From contig NW_027473317.1 in assembly GCF_050947335.1 (NCBI RefSeq), positions 4,898,001 through 4,962,000 on the forward strand: DNA of 64,000 nucleotides, read 5' to 3'. Positions 40,401-51,900 of the stretch are shown here, piece after piece; position 1 is the stretch's first letter, and each line of letters opens with the position of its first letter. The translations under genes were made by a program, and so were the position numbers. The stretch is from Megachile rotundata (taxonomy: Eukaryota; Arthropoda; Insecta; Hymenoptera; Megachilidae). The notes under the pieces were generated by a model that ran no database searches, had not been told where the DNA came from, and saw nothing but the letters and a program-made list of their open reading frames with translations.

Positions 40401-41099
40401 TGATTGTATGATTGTGATTGTATGATTGTGATTGTATGATTGTGATTGTATGATTGTGATTGTATGATTGTGATTGTATGATTGTGATTGTATGATTGTG
40501 ATTGTATGATTGTGATTGTATGATTGTATTTGGGAGATTGTAATTGTATGATTGCGATTTTATGATTGTGATTGTATGATTGTGATCGTATGATTGTAAT
40601 CGAATAATAGTGATCGTATGATTGTGATCGTATGATTGTGATTCTATGATTGTGATTCTATGATTGTGATTCTATGATTGTGATTGTATGATTGTGATTG
40701 TATGCTGGTGACTGTGTTATTGTGATTGTATGATTGTGATTGTATGATTGTGATTGTATGATTGTGATTGTATGATTGTGATTGTATGATTGTGATTGTA
40801 TGATTGTGATTGTATGATTGTGATTGTATGATTGTGATTGTATGATTGTGATTGTATGATTGTGATTGTATGATTGTGATTGTATAATTGTGATTGTATG
40901 ATTGTGATTGTATGATTGTGATTGTATGATTGTGATTGTATGATTGCGATCGTATGACTGTGATTGTTGAACTGCGATTGTATGATTGTGATTGTATGAT
41001 TGTGATTGTATGATTGTGATTGTATGATTGTGATTGTATGATTGTGATTGTATGATTGTGATTGTATGATTGGGATTGTATGATTGTGATTGTATAATT
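40401..41099. repeat. Terminal 0.7 kb of the 14-bp array
   Basis: This stretch contains one ATTTGGGAGATTG cassette (40,528), GCTGGTGACTG (about 40,702) and a TTGAACTGCG unit (about 40,968), with long nearly pure runs between. It is the last material before the 141-bp satellite. Unit quality does not decay towards the junction, unlike the gradual degeneration often seen at old satellite edges. Confidence 0.8.
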
Positions 41100-41106
41100 C
41101 GACTCT
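41088..41106. other. Junction between the 14-bp and 141-bp satellites
   Basis: The 14-bp array runs intact to GTATAATT at about 41,092-41,099 and the next base opens a 141-bp monomer at CGACTCTGTAC. No filler, transposon end or target-site duplication is seen. Both partners carry TAATT at the crossover: the 14-bp array has the frequent variant TATAATTG and the 141-bp monomer has CTGTAATTCGAC. The break therefore lies inside about 5 bp of shared sequence, which fits microhomology-mediated or illegitimate joining. The first 141-bp monomer enters at an internal phase, so this side of the array is truncated rather than starting at a defined end. Confidence 0.85.
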
Positions 41107-41166
41107 GTACTATCTAGTTATGTTAAGTTATCCTATCTGAGCACAATTCAACACCACAATGAACAA

Positions 41167-41307
41167 TTTTGCTCGTTTTGCACGAATTATGCTCATTTTC
41201 GCACGATTCATCCTCTAATTCGCACATATCCGCTGTGATTCGACTCTGTACCATCTAGTTATGTTAAGTTACCACAACTGAGCACAATTTAACACCGCAA
41301 TGAACAA
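41167..41307. repeat. Representative 141-bp monomer showing 20-bp sub-blocks
   Basis: Starting at TTTTGCTCG the monomer splits into six blocks of 20 bp and one of 21: 41,167-41,186, 41,187-41,206, 41,207-41,226, 41,227-41,246, 41,247-41,266, 41,267-41,286 and 41,287-41,307. The first block TTTTGCTCGTTTTGCACGAA and the second TTATGCTCATTTTCGCACGA match at most positions. The third, whose usual form is TTCAGCCTCTAATTCGCACA, keeps TT, GC and TCGCAC at the same places. Later blocks are weaker but keep TCTA..TT or a final GCACA in register. I infer descent from a 20-bp ancestor. Confidence 0.7.
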
Positions 41308-41522
41308 TTTTGCTCGTTTTGAACGAATTATGCTCATTTTCGCACGATTCAGCCTCTAATTCGCACATATCCGCTGTAATTCGAATCTGTACTATCTAGT
41401 CATGTTAAGTTGTCGTAACTGAGCACAATTCAACACCACAATGAACAATTTTGCATGTTTTGAACGAATTATGCTCATTTTCGCACGATTCAGCCTCTAA
41501 TTCGCACATATCCGCTGTAATT

Positions 41523-41683
41523 CGACTCTGTACTATCTAGTTATGATAAGTTATCCTATGTGAGCACAATTCAACACCACAATGAACAATTTTGCTCGTC
41601 TTGCACGAATTTTGCTCGTTTTGAACGAATTTTGCTCATTTTCGAACGATTCAGCCTCTAATTCGCACATATCCGCTGTAATT
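41523..41683. repeat. 161-bp monomer class (first example)
   Basis: This form carries one extra 20-bp block of the TTTTGCTCGTTTTGAACGAA type between the first and second blocks, usually with TTCGAACGA downstream. Located members start (CGACTC phase) at 41,523, 42,107, 42,832, 44,262, 45,410, 46,417, 47,706, 47,867, 49,156, 50,305, 50,748, 51,755, 53,186, 53,629, 54,495, 58,182, 58,625, 59,491 and 62,753. Each is 161 bp to the next start by hand count. All carry the extra block at the same place, so one founding event spread by duplication. Confidence 0.88.
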
Positions 41684-43559
41684 CGACTCTGTACTATCTA
41701 GATATGTTAAGTTATCCTATCTGAGCACAATTCAACACCACAATGCACAATTTTGCTCGTTTGGCACGAATTATGCTCATTCTCGCACGATTCAGCCTCT
41801 AATTCGCACATATCCGCTGTGATTCGACTCTGTACCATCTAGTTATGTTAAGTTACCACAACTGAGCACAATTCGACACCACAATGAACAATTTTGCTCG
41901 TAATGAACGTATTTTGCTCATTTTCGCACGATTCCGCCTCTAATTCGCACATATCTGTTGTGATTCGACTCTGTCCCATCTAGTTATATTAAGTTATCGT
42001 AACTGAGCACAATTCGACACCACAATGAACAATTTTGCTCGTAATGAACGAATTATGCTCATTTTCGCACGAATCAGCCTCTAATTCGCACATATCTTCT
42101 GTAATTCGACTCTGTACTATCTAGTTATGTTAAGTTATCCTATCTGAGCACAATTCAACACCACAATGAACAATTTTGCTCGTTTTGCACGAATTTTGCT
42201 CGTTTTGAACGAATTTTGCTCATTTTCGAACGATTCAGCCTCTAATCCGCACATATCCGCTGTAATTCGACTCTGTGCTATCTAGTTATGTTAAGTTATC
42301 GTAACTGAGCACAATTCGACACCACAATGAACAATTTTGCTCGTAATGAACGAATAATACTCATTTTCGCGCGATTCAGCCTCTAATTCGCACACATCTT
42401 CTGTAATTCGACTCTGTACTATCTAGTTATGTGAGGTTATGGTAACTGAGCACAATTCAACACCACAATGAACAATTTTGCTCGTAATGAACGAATAATG
42501 CTCATTTTCGCACGATTCAGCCTCTAATTCGCCCATATCCGCTGTAATTCGACTCTGTACTATCTACTTATGTTAGGTTATCCTATCTGAGCACAATTCA
42601 ACACCACAATGAACAATTTTGCTCGTTTTGAACGAATTATGCTCATTTTCGCACGATTCCGCCTCTAATTCGCACATATCCGTTGTGATTCGACTCTGTC
42701 CCATCTAGTTATGTTAAGTTATCGTAACTGAGCACAATTCGACACCACAATGAACAATTTTGCTGGTAATGAACGAATTATGCTCATTTTCGCACGATTC
42801 AGCCTCTAATTCGCACATATCCGCTGTAATTCGACTCTGTACTATCTAGTTATGTTAAGTTATCCTATCTGAGCACAATTCAACACCACAATGAACAATT
42901 TTGCTCGTTTTGCACGAATTTTGCTCGTTTTGAACGAATTTTGCTCATTTTCGCACGATTCAGCCTCTAATTCGCACATATCCGCTGTAATTCGACTCTG
43001 TACTATCTAGTTATGTTAAGTTATGGTAACTGAGCACAATTCAACACCACAATGAACAATTTTGCTCGTTTTGAACGAATTATGCTCATTTTCGCACGAT
43101 TCAGCCTCTAATTCGCACATATCCGCTGTAATTCGACTCTGTACTATCTAGTCATGTTAAGTTATGGTAACTGAGCACAATTCAACACCACAATGAACAA
43201 TTTTGCTCGTTTTGAACGAATTATGCTCATTCTCGCACGTTTCAGCCTCTAATTCGCACATATCCGCTGTGATTCGACTCTGTACCATCTAGTTATGTTA
43301 AGTTACCACAACTGAGCACAATTCGACACCACAATGAACAATTTTGCTCGTAATGAACGTATTTAGCTCATTTTCGCACGATTCCGCCTCTAATTCGCAC
43401 ATATCCGTTGTGATTCGACTCTGCCCCATCTAGTTATGTTAAGTTATCGTAACTGAGCACAATTCGACACCACAATGAACAATTTTGCTCGTTTTGAACG
43501 AATTATGCTCATTTTCGCACGATTCAGCCTCTAATTCGCACATATCCGCTGTAATTCGA

Positions 43560-46500
43560 CTCTGTACTATCTAGTTATGTTAAGTTATCCTATCTGAGCA
43601 CAATTCAACACCACAATGAACAATTTTGCTCGTTTTGCACGAATTATGCGCACTTTCGCACGATTCAGCCTCTAATTCGCACATATCCGCTGTGATTCGA
43701 CTCTGTCCCATCTAGTTATGTTAAGTTATCGTAACTGAGCACAATTCGACACCACAATGAACAATTTTGCTCGTTTTGCACGAATTATGCTCATTTTCGC
43801 ACAATTCAGCCTCTAATTCGCACATATCCGCTGTGGTTCGACTCTGTCCCATCTAGATATGTTAAGTTATCGTAACTGAGCACAATTCGACACCACAATG
43901 AACAATTTTGCTCGTAATGAACGAATAATGCTCATTTTCGCACGATTCAGCCTCTAATTCGCACATATCCGCTGTAAATCGACTCTGTACTATCTAGTTA
44001 TGTTAAGTTATCCTATCTGAGCACAATTCAACACCACAATGAACAATTTTGCTCGTTTTGCACGAATTATGCTCATTTTCGCACGATTCAGCCTCTAATT
44101 CGCACATATCCGCTGTGATTCGACTCTGTCCCATCTAGTTATGTCAAGTTATCGTAACTGAGCACAATTCGACACCACAATGAACAATTTTGCTCGTAAT
44201 GAACGAATAATGCTCATTTTCGCACGATTCAGCCTCTAATTCGCACATATCCGCTGTAATTCGACTCTGTACTATCTAGTTATGTTAAGTTATCCTATCT
44301 GAGCACAATTCAGCACCACAATGAACAATTTTGCTCGTTTTGCACGAATTTTGCTCGTTTTGAACGAATTATGCTCATTTTCGCACGATTCAGCCTCTAA
44401 TTCCCACATATCCGTTGTGATTCGACTCTGTCCCATCTAGTTATGTTAAGTTATCGTAACTGAGCACAATTCGACACCACAATGAACAATTTTGCTCGTT
44501 TTGAACGAATTATGCTCATTTTCGTACGATTCAGCCTCTAATTCGCACATTTCCGCTGTGATTCGACTCTGTACTATCTAGTTATGTTAAGTTATCGTAA
44601 CTGAGCACAATTCGACACCACAATGAACAATTTTGCTCGTAATGAACGAATTATGCTCATTTTCGCACGAATCAGCCGCTAATTCGCACATATCTTCTGT
44701 AATTCGACTCTGTACTATCTAGTTATGTTAAGTTATCCTATCTGAGCACAATTCAACACCACAATGAACAATTTTGCTCGTAATGAACGAATTATGCTCA
44801 TTTTCGCACGAATCAGCCTCTAATTCGCACATATCTTCTGTAATTCGACTCTGTACTATCTAGTTATGTTAAGTTACCCTATCTGAGCACAATTCAACAC
44901 CACAATGAACAATTTTGCTCGTTTTGCACGAATTATGCGCACTTTCGCACGATTCAGCCTCTAATTCGCACATATCCGCTGTGATTCGACTCTGTCCCAT
45001 CTAGTTATGTTAAGTTATCGTAACTGAGCACAATTCGACACCACAATGAACAATTTTGCTCGTAATGAACGAATAATGCTCATTTTCGCACGATTCAGCC
45101 TCTAATTCGCACATATCCGCTGTAAATCGACTCTGTACTATCTAGTTATGTTAAGTTATCCTATCTGAGCACAATTCAACACCACAATGAACAATTTTGC
45201 TCGTTTTGCACGAATTATGCTCATTTTCGCACGATTCAGCCTCTAATTCGCACATATCCGCTGTGATTCGACTCTGTCCCATCTAGTTATGTCAAGTTAT
45301 CGTAACTGAGCACAATTCGACACCACAATGAACAATTTTGCTCGTAATGAACGAATAATGCTCATTTTCGCACGATTCAGCCTCTAATTCGCACATATCC
45401 GCTGTAATTCGACTCTGTACTATCTAGTTATGTTAAGTTATCCTATCTGAGCACAATTCAGCACCACAATGAACAATTTTGCTCGTTTTGCACGAATTTT
45501 GCTCGTTTTGAACGAATTTTGGTCATTTTCGAACGATTCAGCCTCTAATTCGCACATATCCGCTGTAATTCGACTCTGTACTATCTAGTCATGTTAAGTT
45601 ATGGTAACTGAGCACAATTCAACACCACAATGAACAATTTTGCTCGTTTTGAACGAATTATGCTCATTCTCGCACGATTCAGCCTCTAATTCGCACATAT
45701 CCGCTGTGATTCGACTCTGTACCATCTAGTTATGTTAAGTTACCACAACTGAGCACAATTCGACACCACAATGAACAATTTTGCTCGTAATGAACGAATT
45801 ATGCTCATTTTCGCACGAATCAGCCTCTAATTCGCACATATCTTCTGTAATTCGACTCTGTACTATCTAGTTATGTTAAGTTACCCTATCTGAGCACAAT
45901 TCAACACCACAATGAACAATTTTGCTCGTTTTGCACGAATTATGCGCACTTTCGCACGATTCAGCCTCTAATTCGCACATATCCGCAGTGATTCGACTCT
46001 GTCCCATCTAGTTATGTTAAGTTATCGTAACTGAGCACAATTCGACACCACAATGAACAATTTTGCTCGTAATGAACGAATAATGCTCATTTTCGCACGA
46101 TTCAGCCTCTAATTCGCACATATCCGCTGTAAATCGACTCTGTACTATCCAGTTATGTTAAGTTATCCTATCTGAGCACAATTCAACACCACAATGAACA
46201 ATTTTGCTCGTTTTGCACGAATTATGCTCATTTTCGCACGATTCAGCCTCTAATTCGCACATATCCGCTGTGATTCGACTCTGTCCCATCTAGTTATGTC
46301 AAGTTATCGTAACTGAGCACAATTCGACACCACAATGAACAATTTTGCTCGTAATGAACGAATAATGCTCATTTTCGCACGATTCAGCCTCTAATTCGCA
46401 CATATCCGCTGTAATTCGACTCTGTACTATCTAGTTATGTTAAGTTATCCTATCTGAGCACAATTCAGCACCACAATGAACAATTTTGCTCGTTTTGCAC

Positions 46501-46580
46501 GAATTTTGCTCGTTTTGAACGAATTTTGGTCATTTTCGAACGATTCAGCCTCTAATTCGCACATATCCGCTGTAATTCGA
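43560..46580. repeat. Higher-order repeat of about 1.0-1.15 kb, about three copies
   Basis: Private variants recur at matching spacings. GCTGTAAATCG is at 43,971, 45,119 and 46,126, intervals of 1,148 and 1,007 bp, i.e. eight and seven monomers each including one 161-bp form. ATGCGCACTTTCG is at 43,646, 44,935 and 45,942, intervals of 1,289 and 1,007. ATGTCAAGTT occurs near 44,141, 45,289 and 46,296, and TTCAGCACC near 44,310, 45,458 and 46,465. The interval differences are whole 141-bp monomers. Confidence 0.85.
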
Positions 46581-47705
46581 CTCTGTACTATCTAGTTATG
46601 TTAAGTTATCCTATCTGAGCACAATTCAACACCAGAACGAACAATTTTGCTCGTTTTGCACGAATTATGCCCATTTTCGCACGATTCAGCCTCTAATTCG
46701 CACATATCCGCTGTAATTCGACTCTGTACTATCTAGTTATGTTAAGTTATGGTAACTGAGCACAATTCAACACCACAATGAACAATTTTGCTCGTTTTGA
46801 ACGAATTATGCTCATTTTCGCACGATTCAGCCTCTAATTCGCACATATCCGCTGTAATTCGACTCTGTACTATCTAGTCATGTTAAGTTATGGTAACTGA
46901 GCACAATTCAACACCACAATGAACAATTTTGCTCGTTTTGAACGAATTATGCTCATTCTCGCACGACTCAGCCTCTAATTCGCACATTTCCGCTGTGATT
47001 CGACTGTGTACTATCTAGTTATGTTAAGTTATCGTAACTGAGCACAATTCGACACCACAATGAACAATTTTGCTCGTAATGAACGAATTATGCTCATTTT
47101 CGCACGAATCAGCCGCTAATTCGCACATATCTTCTGTAATTCGACTCTGTACTATCTAGTTATGTTAAGTTATCCTATCTGAGCACAATTCAACACCACA
47201 ATGAACAATTTTGCTCGTTTTGCACGAATTATGCACATTTTCGCACGATTCAGCCTCTAATTCGCACATATCCGCTGTAATTCGACTCTGTACTATCTAG
47301 TTATGTTAAGTTATGGTAACTGAGCACAATTGAACACCACAATGAACAATTTTGCTCGTTTTGAACGAATTATGCTCATTCTCGCACGATTCAGCCTCTA
47401 ATTCGCACATATCCGCTGTGATTCGACTCTGTACCATCTAGTTATGTTAAGTTACCACAACTGAGCACAATTCGACACCACAATGAACAATTTTGCTCGT
47501 AATGAACGTATTTAGCTCATTTTCGCACGATTCCGCCTCTAATTCGCACATATCCGTTGTGATTCGACTCTGTCCCATCTAGTTATGTTAAGTTATCGTA
47601 ACTGAGCACAATTCGACACCACAATGAACAATTTTGCTCGTAATGAACGAATTATGCTCATTTTCGCACGAATCAGCCTCTAATTCGCACATATCTTCTG
47701 TAATT

Positions 47706-48027
47706 CGACTCTGTACTATCTAGTTATGTTAAGTTATCCTGTCTGAGCACAATTCAACACCACAATGAACAATTTTGCTCGTTTTGCACGAATTTTGCTC
47801 GTTTTGAACGAATTTGGCTCATTTTCGAACGATTCAGCCTCTAATTCGCACATATCCGCTGTAATTCGACTCTGTACTATCTAGTTATGTTAAGTTATCC
47901 TATCTGAGCACAATTCAACACCACAATGAACAATTTTGCTCGTTTTGCACGAATTTTGCTCGTTTTGAACGAATTTTGGTCATTTTCGAACGAGTCAGCC
48001 TCTAATTCGCACATATCCGCTGTAATT
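47706..48027. repeat. Two adjacent 161-bp monomers
   Basis: This is the only place where I found two long monomers side by side (47,706-47,866 and 47,867-48,027). The first has AATTTGGCTC and the second AATTTTGGTC in the third block, so they are not a simple duplication of each other. Confidence 0.8.
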
Positions 48028-49477
48028 CGACTCTGTACTATCTAGTTATGTTAAGTTATCCTATCTGAGCACAATTCAACACCACAACGAACAATTTTGC
48101 TCGTTTTGCACGAATTATGCTCATTTTCGCACGATTCAGCCTCTAATTCGCACATATCCGCTGTGATTCGACTCTGTACCATCTAGTTATGTTAAGTTAC
48201 CACAACTGAGCACAATTCGACACCACAATGAACAATTTTGCTGCTAATGAACGTATTTTGCCCATTTTCGCACGATTCAGCCTCTAATTCCCACATATCC
48301 GTTGTGATTCGACTCTGTCCCATCTAGTTATGTTAAGTTATCGTAACTGAGCACAATTCAACACCACAATGAACAATTTTGCTCGTTTTGAACGAATTAT
48401 GCTCATTTTCGCACGATTCAGCCTCTAATTCGCACATTTCCGCTGTGATTCGACTCTGTACTATCTAGTTATGTTAAGTTATCCTATCTGAGCACAATTC
48501 GACACCACAATGAACAATTTTGCTCGTAATGAACGAATAATGCTCATTTTCGCACGATTCAGCCTCTAATTCGCACATATCCGCTGTAATTCGACTCTGT
48601 ACTATCTAGTTATGTTAAGTTATCCTATCTGAGCACAATTCAACACCACAATGAACAATTTTGCTCGTTTGGCACGAATTATGCTCATTCTCGCACGATT
48701 CAGCCTCTAATTCGCACATAGCCGCTGTGATTCGACTCTGTCCCATCTAGTTATGTTAAGTTATCGTAACTGAGCACAATTCGACACCACAATGAACAAT
48801 TTTGCTCGTAATGAACGAATTATGCTCATTTTCGCACGAATCAGCCTCTAATTCGCACATATCTTCTGTAATTCGACTCTGTACTATCTAGTTATGTTAA
48901 GTTATCCTATCTGAGCACAATTCAACACCACAATGAACAATTTTGCTCGTTTTGCACGAATTATGCCCATTTTCGCACGAATCAGCCTCTAATTCGCACA
49001 TATCCGCTGTAATTCGACTCTGTACTATCTAGTTATGTTAAGTTATGGTAACTGAGCACAATTCAACACCACAATGAACAATTTTGCTCGTTTTGAACGA
49101 ATTATGCTCATTTTCGCACGATTCAGCCTCTAATTCGCACATATCCGCTGTAATTCGACTCTGTACTATCTAGTCATGTTAAGTTGTCGTAACTGAGCAC
49201 AATTCAACACCACAATGAACAATTTTGCTCGTTTTGCACGAATTTTGCTCGTTTTGAACGAATTTTGCTCATTTTCGAACGATTCAGCCTCTAATTCGCA
49301 CATATCCGCTGTAATTCGACTCTGTACTATCTAGTTATGTTAAGTTATCCTATCTGAGCACAATTCGACACCACAATGAACAATTTTGCTCGTAATGAAC
49401 GAATAATGCTCATTTTCGCACGATTCAGCCTCTAATTCGCACATATCTTCTGTAATTCGACTCTGTACTATCTAGTT

Positions 49478-51900
49478 ATGTTAGGTTATGGTAACTGAGC
49501 ACAATTCAACACCACAATGAACAATTTTGCTCGTTTTTGAACGAATTATGCTCATTTTCGCACGATTCAGCCACTAATTCGCACATATCCGCTGTAATTC
49601 GACTCTGTACTATCTAGATATGTTAAGTTATGGTAACTGAGCACAATTCAACACCACAATGAACAATTTTGCTCGTTTTGAACGAATTATGCTCATTTTC
49701 GCACGATTCAGCCTCTAATTCGCACATATCCGCTGTAATTCGACTCTGTACTATCTAGTCATGTTAAGTTGTCGTAACTGAGCACAATTCAACAGCACAA
49801 TGAACAATTTTGCTTGTTTTGAACGAATTATGCTCATTTTCGCACGATTCAGCCTCTAATTCGCACATATCCGCTGTAATTCGACTCTGTACTATCTAGT
49901 TATGTTAAGTTATCCTATCTGAGCACAATTCAACACCACAATGAACAATTTTGCTCGTTTTGCACGAATTATGCTCATTTTCGCACGATTCAGCCTCTAA
50001 TTCCCACATATCCGCTGTAATTCGACTCTGTACTATCTAGTTATGTTAAGTTATGGTAACTGAGCACAATTCAATACCACAATGAACAATTTTGCTGGTT
50101 TTGAACGAATTATGCTCATTTTCGCACGATTCAGCCTCTAATTCGCACATATCCGCTGTAATTCGTCTCTTTACTACCTAGTCATGTTAAGTTATCGTAA
50201 CTGAGAACAATTCAACACCACAATGAACAATTTTGCTCGTTTTGAACGAATTATGCTCATTTTCGCACGATTCAGCCTCTAATTCGCACATATCCGCTGT
50301 AATTCGACTCTGTACTATCTAGTTATGTTAAGTTATCCTATCTGAGCACAATTCAACAACACAATGAACAATTTTGCTCGTTTTGCACGAATTTTGCTCG
50401 TTTTGAACGAATTTTGCTCATTTTCGAACGATTCAGCCTCTAATTCGCACATATCCGCTGTGATTCGACTCTGTACCATCTAGTTATGTTAAGTTACCAC
50501 AACTGAGCACAATTCGACACCACAATGAACAATTTTGCTCGTAATGAACGTATTTTGCTCATTTTCGCACGATTCCGCCTCTAATTCGCACATATCCGTT
50601 GTGATTCGACTCTGTCCCATCTAGTTATGTTAAGTTATGGTAACTGAGCACAATTCGACACCACAATGAACAATTTTGCTCGTAATGAACGAATTATGCT
50701 CATTTTCGCACGAATCAGCCTCTAATTCGCACATATCTTCTGTAATTCGACTCTGTACTATCTAGTTATGTTAAGTTATCCTATCTGAGCACAATTCAAC
50801 ACCACAATGAACAATTTTGCTCGTTTTGCACGAATTGTGCTCGTTTTGGACGAATTTTGCTCATTTTCGAACGATTCAGCCTCTAATTCGCACATATCCG
50901 CTGTAATTCGACTCTGTACTATCTAGTTATGTTAAGTTATCCTATCTGAGCACAATTCAACACCACAATGAACAATTTTGCTCGTTTTGCACGAATTATG
51001 CTCATTTTCGCACGATTCAGCCTCTAATTCGCACATATCCGCCGTGATTCGACTCTGTCCCATGTAGTTATGTTAAGTTATCGTAACTGAGCACAATTCG
51101 ACACCACGATGAACAATTTTGCTCGTAATGAACGAATAATGCCCATTTTCGCACGATTCAGCCTCTAATTCGCACATATCCGCTGTAATTCAACTCTGTA
51201 CTATCTAGTTATGTTAAGTTATGGTAACTGAGCACAATTCAACACCACAATGAACAATTTTGCTCGTTTTGAACGAATTATGCTCATTTTCGCACGAATC
51301 AGCCTCTAATTCGCACATATCTTCTGTAATTCGACTCTGTACTATCTAGTTATGTTAAGTTGTCGTAACTGAGCACAATTCAACACCACAATGAACAATT
51401 TTGCTCGTTTTGAACGAATTATGCTCATTTTCGCACGATTCAGCCTCTAATTCGCACATATCCGCTGTAATTCGACTCTGTACTATCTAGTCATGTTAAG
51501 TTGTCGTAACTGAGCACAATTCAACACCACAATGAACAATTTTGCTCGTTTTGAACGAATTATGCTCATTTTCGCACGATTCAGCCTCTAATTCGCACAT
51601 ATCCGCTGTAATTCGACTCTGTACTACCTAGTCATGTTAAGTTCTCGTAACTGAGAACAATTCAACACCACAATGAACAATTTTCCTCGTTTTGAACGAA
51701 TTATGCTCATTTTCGCACGATTCAGCCTCTAATTCGCACATATCCGCTGTAATTCGAGTCTGTACTATCTAGTTATGTTAAGTTACCCTATGTGAGCACA
51801 ATTCAACACCACAATGAACAATTTTGCTCGTTTTGCACGAATTTTGCTCGTTTTGAACGAATTTTGCTCATTTTCGAACGATTCAGCCTCTAATTCGCAC
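49478..51900. repeat. 2,881-bp-spaced block, copy 0
   Basis: The block starts at the TATGTTAGGTTATGG monomer and is repeated 2,881 bp to the right. TCGTTTTTGAACG (one extra T) is at 49,531 and 52,412, TTTGCTGGTTTTG at 50,091 and 52,972, and long monomers at 50,305/53,186 and 50,748/53,629. The spacing equals 20 x 141 + 3 x 20 + 1. After about 51,300 the offset becomes 2,740, one monomer less (TTTTCCTCG at 51,681 and 54,421). The match ends near the long monomer at 51,755. Confidence 0.86.

Larger units (their letters stand above)
1..41099. repeat. 14-bp minisatellite array (TATGATTGTGATTG)n
   Basis: The whole stretch is head-to-tail copies of a 14-bp unit, + strand consensus TATGATTGTGATTG, about 2,900 units in a single orientation with no unique sequence between them. 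The unit itself is TA followed by two TGATTG hexamers. The consensus has 7 T, 4 G, 3 A and no C, so cytosine appears on the + strand only in variant units such as those with GCGATTG, GATCGTA or GTCATCG. Most differences are single substitutions; a minority of units are 12 or 13 bp long and shift the phase. Variant units are not random: they recur in fixed order as cassettes and reveal kilobase-scale duplications listed separately. The array continues beyond the left edge. No gene, transposon or RNA gene interrupts it. The minus-strand open frames are a by-product of the stop-free complement. Satellite identity is certain; chromosomal location is not visible from the sequence. Confidence 0.98.

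Noticed and set aside
41080..41120. Transposable element insertion at the junction
   Set aside because: No terminal repeats, target-site duplication or non-satellite sequence is present.
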